Made by a program: the position numbers and the translations under genes. The notes below the pieces were generated by a model. The model saw only the letters and a list, made by a program, of their open reading frames with translations. It was not told the origin of the DNA and searched no databases. Positions 1-7,728 of a stretch of DNA of 16,384 nt are shown piece after piece. This stretch comes from Cytophagaceae bacterium (GTDB lineage Bacteria; Bacteroidota; Bacteroidia; Cytophagales; Spirosomataceae): NCBI GenBank assembly GCA_947471105.1, contig CANIYB010000017.1:1-16384 (forward strand), given 5' to 3'. Within the stretch, counting starts at the first letter, position 1; each line of letters opens with the position of its first letter.

Positions 1-36
1 CAAATTATTTTGGACGCCATCGCTCAAAAAGCCTAA
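1..36 (+). CDS. C-terminal end of upstream gene, probably NADH-quinone oxidoreductase subunit B (partial)
   Basis: An open frame enters from the left edge, reads QIILDAIAQKA and stops at TAA 34-36, two bases before the nuoC start. Eleven residues are too few to identify the protein. In most bacteria with complex I the gene directly before nuoC is nuoB, the [4Fe-4S] N2-cluster subunit, and the tight spacing fits one operon. The nuoB assignment therefore rests on gene order only. Confidence 0.5.
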   Translation, partial: QIILDAIAQKA

Positions 37-38
37 GG

Positions 39-527
39 ATGGAAGCGTTAGAAATAAAAAATTTGATTGAAAGGGAATTGAATATCACCGTTGACCTGGA
101 CGAAAAATTAGGTCGCATCACGGTTCAGCCTGATCAATTGGTTTCAATTTGTGATTTTTTATGGCGTAATCCAGCGACTTATTTTGATTCACTCTCTTGC
201 CTGACTGCGATAGATAATGGTCCTGAAAATGGAACGCTTGAAATTATTTATATCCTTTACTCTATCCCAAATCACCTTACTTTTCACATTCGATTGGAAG
301 TTCCTAGGTTGCAAGCGGATGGGAAATTACCCGTTGTACCTAGTTTGTGTGGGATTTGGAAAACGGCCAACTGGCACGAGCGAGAAGCATTTGATCTAGT
401 GGGTGTTGTGTTTGAGGGTCATCCCGACATGACTCGCATTTTGTTGCCTGCCGATTGGGTCGGTCATCCACTTCGTAAAGATTACGTGGAACAAGAAAAA
501 TACCATGGAATTCAAGTGAAATTTTAG
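39..527 (+). CDS. nuoC: NADH-quinone oxidoreductase subunit C
   Basis: This is the 30 kDa subunit of the peripheral arm of respiratory complex I, which passes electrons from NADH to quinone and pumps protons; NuoC itself holds no redox centre. The protein is 162 aa, normal for a stand-alone NuoC (not the NuoCD fusion). The complex I 30 kDa signature lies at residues 114-137, beginning EREAFDLVGVVFEGH and followed by DMTRILLP, with HPLRKDY just after. The ATG lies two bases after the preceding stop, so it is probably cotranscribed with the upstream gene. The oddity is downstream: nuoD, the usual next gene, is missing and a glycosyltransferase begins 3 bp after the stop, so the remaining nuo genes must lie elsewhere. 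Confidence 0.95.
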   Translation: MEALEIKNLIERELNITVDLDEKLGRITVQPDQLVSICDFLWRNPATYFDSLSCLTAIDNGPENGTLEIIYILYSIPNHLTFHIRLEVPRLQADGKLPVVPSLCGIWKTANWHEREAFDLVGVVFEGHPDMTRILLPADWVGHPLRKDYVEQEKYHGIQVKF

Positions 528-530
528 CCC

Positions 531-1406
531 ATGAAAATTGCTGGCTTTACCTTCATTCGGAATGCGATCAAAAACGATTATTCAATCGTGGAAGCCATCA
601 CTTCAATCTTACCTATTTGTGACGAGTTTGTCGTGGCCGTGGGTCAATCAGAGGACAATACCTTAGGATTAATTCAAGGGATCAAATCAGATAAAATCAG
701 GATTATTGAGACGATTTGGGACGATACGAAACGTGAAGGGGGACGGGTTTTTGCTTTAGAAACGGATAAGGCATATCAGGCTATTTCACCAGATACCGAC
801 TGGGCATTTTATATTCAAGGGGATGAATGTGTGCATGAAGATGATCTGGCGGGCATATTACAGGCAATAAATGATCATAATGAAAACCCTGAGGTGGAGG
901 GTTTGTTATTTAAATATAGGCATTTTTATGGGTCCTATGATTACATTGCGGCTTCTAGAAGGTGGTATAGAAAAGAGATTCGGCTGGTGAGATTTAACCC
1001 CCTCGTTCATTCCTATAAGGATGCGCAAGGCTTTCGTAAAGACGGGAAAAAATTAAAAGTAAAAGAAATTTCAGCGCATATCTTTCATTATGGTTGGGTT
1101 AAACCTCCCACGGGCTTGAACCAAAAAGTGAGGAATTTTACACAGTTTTACCATGATGATGCTTGGGTTGCGGAAAACGTCCCAGCGGATTATGAATTTG
1201 ATTTTGGAAATGCTGAAAGGCTAACTAGGTTTACAGGTACGCATCCCAAAGTCTCTCAATCTCGCATCAAGGCACAAAATTGGGAATTTGATTTTGATCC
1301 ATCGGTGCTTCGCTCCAAGATGAGTTTGCGTAGAAAAGTCTTGCAAAAAATAGCCGATTGGACGGGTTGGCGAATCGGGGAATATAAAAACTATCAACGT
1401 ATTTAA
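531..1406 (+). CDS. Glycosyltransferase, family 2-like (GT-A fold)
   Basis: This 291-aa protein has no signal peptide or membrane segment, so it is probably cytoplasmic and acts at the inner face of the membrane. The N-terminus (MKIAGFTFIRNA, then a beta-strand/helix pattern to about residue 60) and the acidic QGDE stretch at residues 96-99 fit a GT-A nucleotide-sugar-binding domain. QGDE occupies the place of the usual DxD metal-binding motif. A conserved-looking HIFHYGWVKPP segment follows at about residues 183-193. It resembles a GT2-like family I know from Bacteroidetes, whose donor and acceptor I cannot name. The ATG is 3 bp after nuoC, and its TAA overlaps the next ATG by one base (TAATG), implying translational coupling with the second glycosyltransferase. 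A role in surface glycan or lipopolysaccharide assembly is inferred from the neighbours. Confidence 0.8.
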   Translation: MKIAGFTFIRNAIKNDYSIVEAITSILPICDEFVVAVGQSEDNTLGLIQGIKSDKIRIIETIWDDTKREGGRVFALETDKAYQAISPDTDWAFYIQGDECVHEDDLAGILQAINDHNENPEVEGLLFKYRHFYGSYDYIAASRRWYRKEIRLVRFNPLVHSYKDAQGFRKDGKKLKVKEISAHIFHYGWVKPPTGLNQKVRNFTQFYHDDAWVAENVPADYEFDFGNAERLTRFTGTHPKVSQSRIKAQNWEFDFDPSVLRSKMSLRRKVLQKIADWTGWRIGEYKNYQRI

Positions 1407-2296
1407 TGGAAGAAATCCACTATTTCCCGGCCAAAAGGAAGTTGGCATCCCCCTACTTTTCCATTTTAATTCCGAGCTGGAATAATCTCCCATATCTTAC
1501 CTTGTGCATCAAAAGCATTCGGAAACATTCCGTGGTGCCTTTTGAATTAATCGTTCATTTGAATGAATCGAATGACGGTTCCAAAGAATGGGTGGAGGAT
1601 CAAGGAGATATTGCCTTTTCGTATAGTCTAAAAAATGTAGGAGTTTGTCACGCGATGAATGCCATGCGGACATTGGCTCATGCGGATTACTTGTTGTACT
1701 TGAACGATGATATGTATGTGTTGCCTGGCTGGGATTCCGAATTAAAGCAAGAAATTGACTCTTGCGGAACCCAAAAATTCTTTTTCTCATCGACCATGAT
1801 CGAGCCGCGGGCCCAAAGTGCCTGTTCGATTGAAGCGGATTTTGGCAACAGTATTGGAAATTTTCAAGAAGAGAAATTGCTTAATACGTATCGTCAATTT
1901 GAATTTCAAGACTGGCAGGGGAGTACGTGGCCACCCAATGTTGTCCATAAAGATCTTTGGGATTTGGTTGGCGGATATTCTGTCGAGTTTTCTCCTGGCA
2001 TGTACTCAGATCCAGATTTTTCCATGAAGTTGTGGAATCAGGGAGTGCGACTATTTAAGGGTTTAGGAAAAAGCCGGGTATATCATTTTGGATCGATATC
2101 GGTCAAACGAGTGAAGCAAAACAAAGGATATTATCAATTTATCCGGAAATGGGGGATGACCTCATCCACGTTGTCCAAATACTATTTGCGCAGAGGTGTT
2201 CCTTTTGACGGGGTACTGCAAGAACCCAAAATTCCTTTTTGGGTGCACATTAAAAATGCAGCTTATCGGGTATGGCTTTTTTTGAAGAAAGATTAA
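1406..2296 (+). CDS. Glycosyltransferase, family 2
   Basis: This 296-aa soluble glycosyltransferase shows the GT2 pattern: an N-terminal strand FSILIPSWNN at about residues 19-28, a helix with CIKSIRKHS, then HLNESNDGSKEWV, and the acidic motif LNDDM with N100-D101-D102 in the DxD position. PGMYSDPDFSMKLW further on is typical of the acceptor-side loop carrying a catalytic acid in GT2 enzymes. It probably transfers a sugar to an envelope glycan; donor and acceptor cannot be read from the sequence. Its ATG overlaps the stop of the previous glycosyltransferase by one base, so the two are probably made together. Its own TAA overlaps the stop of the convergent glycosyltransferase on the other strand. 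Confidence 0.85.
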   Translation: MEEIHYFPAKRKLASPYFSILIPSWNNLPYLTLCIKSIRKHSVVPFELIVHLNESNDGSKEWVEDQGDIAFSYSLKNVGVCHAMNAMRTLAHADYLLYLNDDMYVLPGWDSELKQEIDSCGTQKFFFSSTMIEPRAQSACSIEADFGNSIGNFQEEKLLNTYRQFEFQDWQGSTWPPNVVHKDLWDLVGGYSVEFSPGMYSDPDFSMKLWNQGVRLFKGLGKSRVYHFGSISVKRVKQNKGYYQFIRKWGMTSSTLSKYYLRRGVPFDGVLQEPKIPFWVHIKNAAYRVWLFLKKD

Positions 2297-3201
2297 TAGA
2301 TTCCAAATAGGAGTTTAAAGCAATACATGAAATTGCCTAAGGATGATTTTCCTTTGTAGGCCAACATATCCTCCCGGTATTTCATGACAGTCTTACATCT
2401 GCGTATTCGATTGACGAGGGAATTTCCTAAAAAATCAAGGTATAATTGCTCAAATATTTGTTTTTCTTCTTGGTAACAACACCTTTCAGCCAGTATTTTG
2501 ATACGCTCACAAATGCGAAATTTTCGCTCTGCCCGAGTTTGATATAATTTTTTAGCTTTTTTTAGATCGGCGCCAATCGCATTGGATTCGTGTTGTCGAT
2601 AATGTACCATGGAAATGGGAATGTACGCAATCCCGTTATGGCAGGTGGCCGAGAATCCAAGTAAATAATCATGCGTAACCCAGTTGGAAAGTGGCAAAGC
2701 CGTCTCTAAAACCTCTTTTTTAAATAGCATGGTATGACCTGGAGCCCAAGCGCCAAACGTGTACATGAGCGGAGAACTATATGGAATTTGACGTTTTAAA
2801 TCGGACATTTTGATAGGTAATTCCCTTCCCACCTGGTCAATTAATTGGGAGTCCGAGTAAATTAATGAGTATTCCCCAATGCCATTAAATAAGGCAGATA
2901 ATTTAGTTGGAATCCAATAATCATCTTGATCTGATAGCGCGATCAATTCTCCATTTGCCGCTTTCATGCCTTTTTCAAAAGCAGCATTATGCCCTTCGTT
3001 TTTAAAGTTTTCTATGATATGAATGCGTGCATCTTGGCTTGCATACGCTTTTAAAATGGACAAACTTTGATCGGTGGAGGCATCATCTACCCAGATAAAT
3101 TCTAGGTTGGGATAGTCTTGGGCCAACAAACTTTCGATTTGTATCTTCAAGTATTTTTCGCCCTGGTAGGTTGCCATGACGACAGAAATTAATGGATGCA
3201 T
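2293..3201 (-). CDS. Glycosyltransferase, family 2 (rhamnosyltransferase-like)
   Basis: This is a 302-aa classical GT2 enzyme. The start, ISVVMATYQGEKYL at residues 5-18, the VDDAST motif with D39-D40, and LSDQDDYW with D91-Q92-D93-D94 (the DxD metal and nucleotide-sugar site) are all textbook. The DQDDYW form is common in enzymes annotated as rhamnosyl- or related O-antigen transferases, but the sugar cannot be assigned. No signal peptide is visible. It lies opposite to the two preceding glycosyltransferases and converges on them, so it must have its own promoter in the 81-bp gap shared with the msbA-like gene; I saw no perfect TAnnTTTG element for it on the - strand there. The ATG at 3199-3201 immediately precedes the conserved first strand, so the start is well placed. 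Confidence 0.88.
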   Translation of the reverse strand: MHPLISVVMATYQGEKYLKIQIESLLAQDYPNLEFIWVDDASTDQSLSILKAYASQDARIHIIENFKNEGHNAAFEKGMKAANGELIALSDQDDYWIPTKLSALFNGIGEYSLIYSDSQLIDQVGRELPIKMSDLKRQIPYSSPLMYTFGAWAPGHTMLFKKEVLETALPLSNWVTHDYLLGFSATCHNGIAYIPISMVHYRQHESNAIGADLKKAKKLYQTRAERKFRICERIKILAERCCYQEEKQIFEQLYLDFLGNSLVNRIRRCKTVMKYREDMLAYKGKSSLGNFMYCFKLLFGIY

Positions 3202-3227
3202 ACTAAAATTTGAGGGCTAAGAATTTC

Positions 3228-3235
3228 TAATTTTG
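3228..3235 (+). promoter_or_regulatory. Candidate Bacteroidetes -7 promoter element for the msbA-like gene
   Basis: TAATTTTG matches the phylum's TAnnTTTG -7 consensus exactly and lies 47 bp before the TTG start at 3283. A TTTG at 3209-3212 could be the -33 element, but its 15-bp spacing is shorter than usual. In AT-rich DNA such matches also arise by chance. Confidence 0.3.
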
Positions 3236-3282
3236 TGCTGAAAATTGTCGTAATTTGAGACAGATTTCCAAAATATTTAACG

Positions 3283-5112
3283 TTGAAAACATATTTTCGT
3301 TTATTGTCCTATGCTGTTTCTATCCGTAAATATGTATTTCCATATTTTGGATTTTCCTTATTAGGCAGCTTATTTGGGATTTTAAACTTTACTTTATTGA
3401 TTCCCTTGCTGAATGTTTTATTTAATCAGGCTTCGGAAACCAATGTTCAAATATACCGGACCATTCCTGACTTTTCGCTCAGCCCTCATTATTTTTCTTT
3501 CCTGTTCAATCATTATTTTTATGGTTCTTTGGAACAATTTGGACGCTTAGGGGCTTTAAAGTATGCGTGTGGGGCGATTATGATCTCCGTTATTTTAGCC
3601 AATATTTTTAGGTATTTTTCTCAAAGAGTGTTGAAAACAGTAGAAGCGGATACGATTGCATCTTTGAGGCAAGCCGTTTTCCAAAGAGCGATTCGCCTGG
3701 ACTTGAGTTATTTTACCGAGCAGAAAAAGGGAAATTTAATGTCACGGTTGACCACGGATGTACAAGAAGTGGAGAATAGTATAGGCCGCGCCTTTACGGC
3801 GACCTTCAAAGAAATTTTTACGTTAATCCTGTTTTTTGTTTTCCTGGCCAGCATGTCGGTGAAATTGACCTTATTTTCCCTCCTTATTTTACCTCTTTCA
3901 GGGGGTGTTATAGCGACTATTACTCGTCGTTTGCGTAGAGCGGCAGGGGAAGTTCAGCAACATTTGAGTGGTTTGATTAGTTTGTTGGACGAGATTTTTG
4001 GGGCCATGCGAGTGGTGAAAGCTTTTAGGGCTGAAAAAATGATGGATGATCGATTTGGAGAAGGAAATCAAAAATACCGTCATTCGTTATTGAAAATGGT
4101 ATTCCGACAAGAACTTACCTCCCCCGTTTCTGAAACGCTTGGGGTTTTAGTCGTTACGGGTATTTTGTTATATGGTGGAAGTTTGGTCATTTCTGGGGAG
4201 GGAGAATTAACAGCTTCCACTTTCATAGCCTTCATTGCCACATTTTCCCAAGTTATGCGTCCCGCTAAGGCCATTGCAGATGCATTTTCTGGAATACAAC
4301 GAGGTATCGCCTCTGCAGACCGGATCATTGAAATTCTAGATACAGAATCTGAAATTAAGGTGATAGAGCCGATCGTTTCTTTGAAAGAATTTGCCAATAA
4401 AATTTCGTTTGAGCAAGTTGGTTTTGAATATACCCAAGGAAGAAAAATTCTACATGAGATTAGTTTTGAAATTCCTAAAGGCCAAACGATCGCTCTCGTA
4501 GGAGCATCGGGTGGAGGCAAGTCCACATTGGCCGATCTACTTCCGAGGTTTTATGATCCGACCTTAGGCCAAGTAAAGATTGATGGGCATAACATTAAAC
4601 ACATCCCCTTAGATGATTTGAGAGGTTTAATGGGCATTGTCACGCAAGAATCTGTTTTGTTCAATGATACCATTTTCAATAACATTGCTTTCGGTACGGA
4701 GGCGACCTTACCTGAAGTGGAAGCTGCAGCCAAAATTGCCAATGCCCATGAATTTATTTCTGAGAGCGCCAATGGATATCAGACTATTATAGGTGACCGA
4801 GGTTCCAAATTATCAGGTGGACAGCGCCAGCGGATTTCCATCGCTCGAGCCGTTTTAAAAAATCCACCCATTTTGATTTTAGACGAAGCTACGAGCGCGC
4901 TAGATAATGAATCCGAAAAATTAGTTCAAGCCGCACTTGGAAATTTGATGAAAAACCGGACCGTTCTTGTCATTGCCCATCGATTAAGCACGATCCAACA
5001 TGCAGATCAAATTCTTGTCATAGAGCAAGGAAATATTGTAGAAAAGGGAACTCACCTTGAGTTAATGGCCCTTAAAAAGGGAGTTTATGCAAAATTAAGC
5101 CAATTATCCTAA
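3283..5112 (+). CDS. ABC transporter, MsbA-type lipid/glycolipid exporter (fused permease and ATPase)
   Basis: This 609-aa half-transporter joins an N-terminal six-helix exporter domain (about residues 1-330) to a C-terminal ATPase, and would work as a homodimer in the inner membrane. ATPase motifs are complete: Walker A GASGGGKST from residue 407, Q-loop Q455, signature LSGGQ from 510, Walker B ILILDEAT at 530-537, and H-loop H566. The family flips lipid A core, other lipids or drugs; the adjacent glycosyltransferases favour a glycolipid substrate, which is inference. The start is TTG at 3283: an in-frame TGA at 3256-3258 closes the frame upstream, no ATG or GTG lies between, and the first internal ATG is about 100 residues in, past the first membrane helix. 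The N-terminus KTYFRLLSYA is what I expect of Bacteroidetes homologues. Confidence 0.92.
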   Translation: MKTYFRLLSYAVSIRKYVFPYFGFSLLGSLFGILNFTLLIPLLNVLFNQASETNVQIYRTIPDFSLSPHYFSFLFNHYFYGSLEQFGRLGALKYACGAIMISVILANIFRYFSQRVLKTVEADTIASLRQAVFQRAIRLDLSYFTEQKKGNLMSRLTTDVQEVENSIGRAFTATFKEIFTLILFFVFLASMSVKLTLFSLLILPLSGGVIATITRRLRRAAGEVQQHLSGLISLLDEIFGAMRVVKAFRAEKMMDDRFGEGNQKYRHSLLKMVFRQELTSPVSETLGVLVVTGILLYGGSLVISGEGELTASTFIAFIATFSQVMRPAKAIADAFSGIQRGIASADRIIEILDTESEIKVIEPIVSLKEFANKISFEQVGFEYTQGRKILHEISFEIPKGQTIALVGASGGGKSTLADLLPRFYDPTLGQVKIDGHNIKHIPLDDLRGLMGIVTQESVLFNDTIFNNIAFGTEATLPEVEAAAKIANAHEFISESANGYQTIIGDRGSKLSGGQRQRISIARAVLKNPPILILDEATSALDNESEKLVQAALGNLMKNRTVLVIAHRLSTIQHADQILVIEQGNIVEKGTHLELMALKKGVYAKLSQLS

Positions 5113-5156
5113 GTCCTTTTTTGCAAATTTTATTAGCTATTCAGATTTTTAAAGGG

Positions 5157-5164
5157 TAATTTTG
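5157..5164 (+). promoter_or_regulatory. Candidate -7 promoter element for the aminotransferase gene
   Basis: TAATTTTG is an exact TAnnTTTG match 32 bp upstream of the ATG at 5197, in the 84-bp gap after the msbA-like gene. I see no convincing TTG -33 partner at 17-23 bp. The same gap has no strong hairpin terminator. Confidence 0.35.
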
Positions 5165-5196
5165 CACAAATTATCAGTAAAAGTTCAAATCAATTT

Positions 5197-6399
5197 ATGT
5201 CAGTTTCCTTATTAGCTAAACGCATTCAAGCATTAGAAGAGTCATCCACCTTAGGGATGACCAAAAAAGCCCGAGAACTTGCTTCTCAGGGTCATCAAGT
5301 TATTAGTTTATCGGTCGGCGAGCCAGATTTTAAAACACCAGCTCACATTTGTGATGCGGCCAAAAAAGCCATCGACGATGGGTTTCACGGATATTCTCCG
5401 GTGGCAGGTTATCCTGATTTACGCATGGCGATTGCCAATAAATTAAAGCGCGATAATAATTTAGAGTGGGGTTCAGAAAATATTGTGGTATCTACCGGCG
5501 CGAAACACTCGTTGGCCAATGCCATTGCTGCATTAATTAACCCTGGTGATGAGGTGATTATTTTCTCGCCATATTGGGTTTCTTATTCAGAGATGGTGAA
5601 GTTGGCCGAGGGGAAATCGGTGATCGTTCAAGGTGCTTTTGATAATAATTTTAAAGTTACGGCAGAGCAGTTTGAAGCGGCTATTACGCCTAAAACTAAA
5701 ATGGTGATGTTTGCTTCGCCTAATAACCCAACGGGATCTGTTTATACAGAATCGGAATTACGGGATATCGCCAATGTGGTGGCTCGTCATGAAAATATTT
5801 TTGTTTTAGCGGATGAGATTTATGAATATATCAACTTCACACAGGGGGGTCATTTTTCGATCGGATCCATTCCAGAAATAAAAGAACGAGTTATTACGGT
5901 AAATGGAGTGGCGAAAGGTCATGCCATGACGGGTTGGAGAATTGGATTCATTGCCGCCGCCAAATGGATTGCCGATGGAGTAGAAAAATTACAGGGTCAG
6001 GTGACTTCAGGAACAAACTCTATTGCTCAAAAGGCTGCTGTTGCGGCATTTAATGGTACTTTAGATCATGCCCATGAGATGAAGGAAGCCTACGATCGCC
6101 GCAGAAAATTAGTAGTGGGTAAATTAAGAGAAATACCTGGTTTTAAAGTTAATATGCCCGATGGAGCATTTTATGCGTTCCCTGATATATCGTATTATTT
6201 TGGCAAATCGGATGGAAAAACAACCATCAAGGATTCAGATGATTTTTGTACTTGGTTGTTGATGGATGCTTTCGTAGCCACCGTTGCTGGTTCAGGTTTT
6301 GGAGCTCCTGATTGTATGCGTATTTCAACTGCCGCCGCTGACGAACAATTGGAGGAAGCTTGTGAACGAATTAAAGCAGCTGTAGCTAAATTAAAATAG
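5197..6399 (+). CDS. Pyridoxal-phosphate aminotransferase, class I (aspartate aminotransferase type)
   Basis: This 400-aa fold-type I aminotransferase would move the amino group of aspartate (or a related acid) to 2-oxoglutarate in the cytoplasm. Visible hallmarks are SVGEPDF near the N-terminus, the PNNPTG motif at residues 175-180, D206 and Y209 in LADEIYEY (pyridine-nitrogen and ring contacts), and K240 in VAKGHAMTGWRIG, which forms the Schiff base; the last segment fits the class I attachment-site pattern. R375 in CMRIST would bind the substrate alpha-carboxylate. Length and motifs fit the type Ib bacterial aspartate aminotransferases, although prephenate, aromatic or alanine activity cannot be excluded, so I give no symbol. 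It appears monocistronic: a candidate promoter precedes it and a strong terminator begins 21 bp after its stop. Confidence 0.93.
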   Translation: MSVSLLAKRIQALEESSTLGMTKKARELASQGHQVISLSVGEPDFKTPAHICDAAKKAIDDGFHGYSPVAGYPDLRMAIANKLKRDNNLEWGSENIVVSTGAKHSLANAIAALINPGDEVIIFSPYWVSYSEMVKLAEGKSVIVQGAFDNNFKVTAEQFEAAITPKTKMVMFASPNNPTGSVYTESELRDIANVVARHENIFVLADEIYEYINFTQGGHFSIGSIPEIKERVITVNGVAKGHAMTGWRIGFIAAAKWIADGVEKLQGQVTSGTNSIAQKAAVAAFNGTLDHAHEMKEAYDRRRKLVVGKLREIPGFKVNMPDGAFYAFPDISYYFGKSDGKTTIKDSDDFCTWLLMDAFVATVAGSGFGAPDCMRISTAAADEQLEEACERIKAAVAKLK

Positions 6400-6420
6400 A
6401 GTTATATATTGCAATAATTA

Positions 6421-6456
6421 AGAAAGTCAGAGCAGAATCTCTGACTTTCTTTTTTT
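6421..6456 (+). terminator. Intrinsic (rho-independent) terminator after the aminotransferase gene
   Basis: A perfect 12-bp stem is formed by AGAAAGTCAGAG (6421-6432) and CTCTGACTTTCT (6439-6450) around a 6-nt loop, followed by a run of seven Ts at 6450-6456. Polarity fits termination of + strand transcripts from the aminotransferase. The T run ends only 6 nt before the nhaD ATG. Confidence 0.9.
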
Positions 6457-6462
6457 ATATTT

Positions 6463-7728
6463 ATGCGCATGGAAATAATTTCAGTCTTCATTTTTGCCCT
6501 AGGATATCTCGCTATTGCGTTTGAACATCCATTGAAAATCAACAAAACGGCCACTGCTTTATTAACGGGCGTCCTTGTTTGGGTGGTATTTGCTTTGGTG
6601 AAGGGGGAGGGGGAATTGGGCCAACTATCTCATCATTTGGGGAGTACTTCGGAGATCTTATTTTTTCTTTTAGGCGCCATGACTTTGGTCGAGTTAATCG
6701 ATGCGCATCAAGGTTTCAGGTTTGTAAATCAATTAATACAGACAAAAAATTCGGCTAAGCTTTTATGGATCGTGGGAATTGTCACGTTTTTCCTTTCTGC
6801 GGCTTTGGACAATTTAACTACGGCCATCGTCATGGTTACGCTTTTGCGCAAATTAATTTCAGATTCACAAACGAGGAAATATTTTGTGGGCGTGGTGGTC
6901 ATCGCGGCAAATGCGGGGGGCGCTTGGTCTCCGATCGGTGATGTTACAACAACCATGCTTTGGATTGGCGGTCAAATATCTGCTTGGGGAATTATTAAAG
7001 TTTTATTTTTACCGGCATTAATTTCTTTATTAGTTCCATTGGCTGTAGGCTCTTATTGGGTTAGAAATGAAAAATTAGGTAGCCCGCATGCTCTTTCAGC
7101 GCTTAGCCTAGCGGAAGAAAAAGAAGGTAAAATCATGCTTTTTGCAGGGATCGCTAGTTTGTTAGGGGTACCTATTTTTAAGTCGATTACGCACCTTCCT
7201 CCTTACATGGGCATTTTATTAGGATTAGGCATTGTTTGGATTATATCAGAAATATTGCATTCGGATAAAGATGAAGCAGCCAAAAAACCCTACACGGTTG
7301 GTTTTGCTTTAAGTAAAGTAGACACGTCAAGTGTCCTTTTTTTCTTAGGTATTTTGTTGGCCATAGGCGCTTTAGAATCTTTTGGATACCTCAATTCCCT
7401 CGCAGTTTTCTTGGAAAATATGTTGGGGAATCAATATTTAATTGTGACGATTATCGGCTTGGCCTCCTCGGTCGTAGATAATGTTCCGCTCGTGGCAGCA
7501 ACCATGGGGATGTATCATTTGACTGATTTCCCATTGGATCATAGCATGTGGGAATATTTGGCATTTTGTGCGGGTACTGGTGGAAGTATTTTGATTATTG
7601 GTTCCGCAGCGGGTGTGGCCGTGATGGGAATGGAAAAAATCGAATTTATTTGGTATGCTAAAAAAATAGGAATTCTAGCCCTATTGGGATACTTTGCCGG
7701 TGCGGCTACGTATTTATTATTGGTTTAA
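6463..7728 (+). CDS. nhaD: Na+/H+ antiporter, NhaD family
   Basis: This 421-aa, almost wholly hydrophobic protein has roughly 11-12 predicted membrane helices and no soluble domain. It belongs to the ion transporter (ArsB/NhaD) superfamily and would exchange cytoplasmic Na+ or Li+ for protons across the inner membrane. The two related repeat halves each carry an acidic-asparagine motif in a discontinuous helix: LDNLTTA with D116-N117 and VVDNVPLVAATMGMY with D339-N340. The AGGAWSPIGDVTTTMLW segment is also characteristic. The start is ATG 6463; a second in-frame ATG at 6469 would shorten it by two residues. The gene follows a terminator with only 6 bp in between, so its promoter must overlap the hairpin or the end of the preceding gene, or it depends on readthrough. 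Its stop overlaps that of the convergent PAP2 gene. Confidence 0.92.
   Translation: MRMEIISVFIFALGYLAIAFEHPLKINKTATALLTGVLVWVVFALVKGEGELGQLSHHLGSTSEILFFLLGAMTLVELIDAHQGFRFVNQLIQTKNSAKLLWIVGIVTFFLSAALDNLTTAIVMVTLLRKLISDSQTRKYFVGVVVIAANAGGAWSPIGDVTTTMLWIGGQISAWGIIKVLFLPALISLLVPLAVGSYWVRNEKLGSPHALSALSLAEEKEGKIMLFAGIASLLGVPIFKSITHLPPYMGILLGLGIVWIISEILHSDKDEAAKKPYTVGFALSKVDTSSVLFFLGILLAIGALESFGYLNSLAVFLENMLGNQYLIVTIIGLASSVVDNVPLVAATMGMYHLTDFPLDHSMWEYLAFCAGTGGSILIIGSAAGVAVMGMEKIEFIWYAKKIGILALLGYFAGAATYLLLV

Noticed and set aside
1221..1790. Two open frames of about 90 codons on the - strand opposite the glycosyltransferases
   Set aside because: Both overlap well-supported glycosyltransferase coding sequence, have low-complexity unnatural composition and no start context.
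531..3201. The glycosyltransferase block as a recently transferred genomic island interrupting the nuo operon
   Set aside because: Base composition and codon use look like the neighbours, there are no direct repeats, transposase or tRNA at the edges, and the first glycosyltransferase resembles a family I associate with Bacteroidetes. The gene order is still reported, but without a mobility claim.
4080..4526. A 148-codon open frame on the - strand opposite the msbA-like gene
   Set aside because: It lies wholly within a gene whose ABC transporter motifs are all in the + frame. Its translation has no recognisable domain and is explained by codon bias of the real gene.
5113..5196. Possible terminator hairpin between the msbA-like gene and the aminotransferase (GCAAA ... 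TTTGC)
   Set aside because: Only about five base pairs can form across a 30-nt loop with no T run at the 3' side. It is too weak to call.
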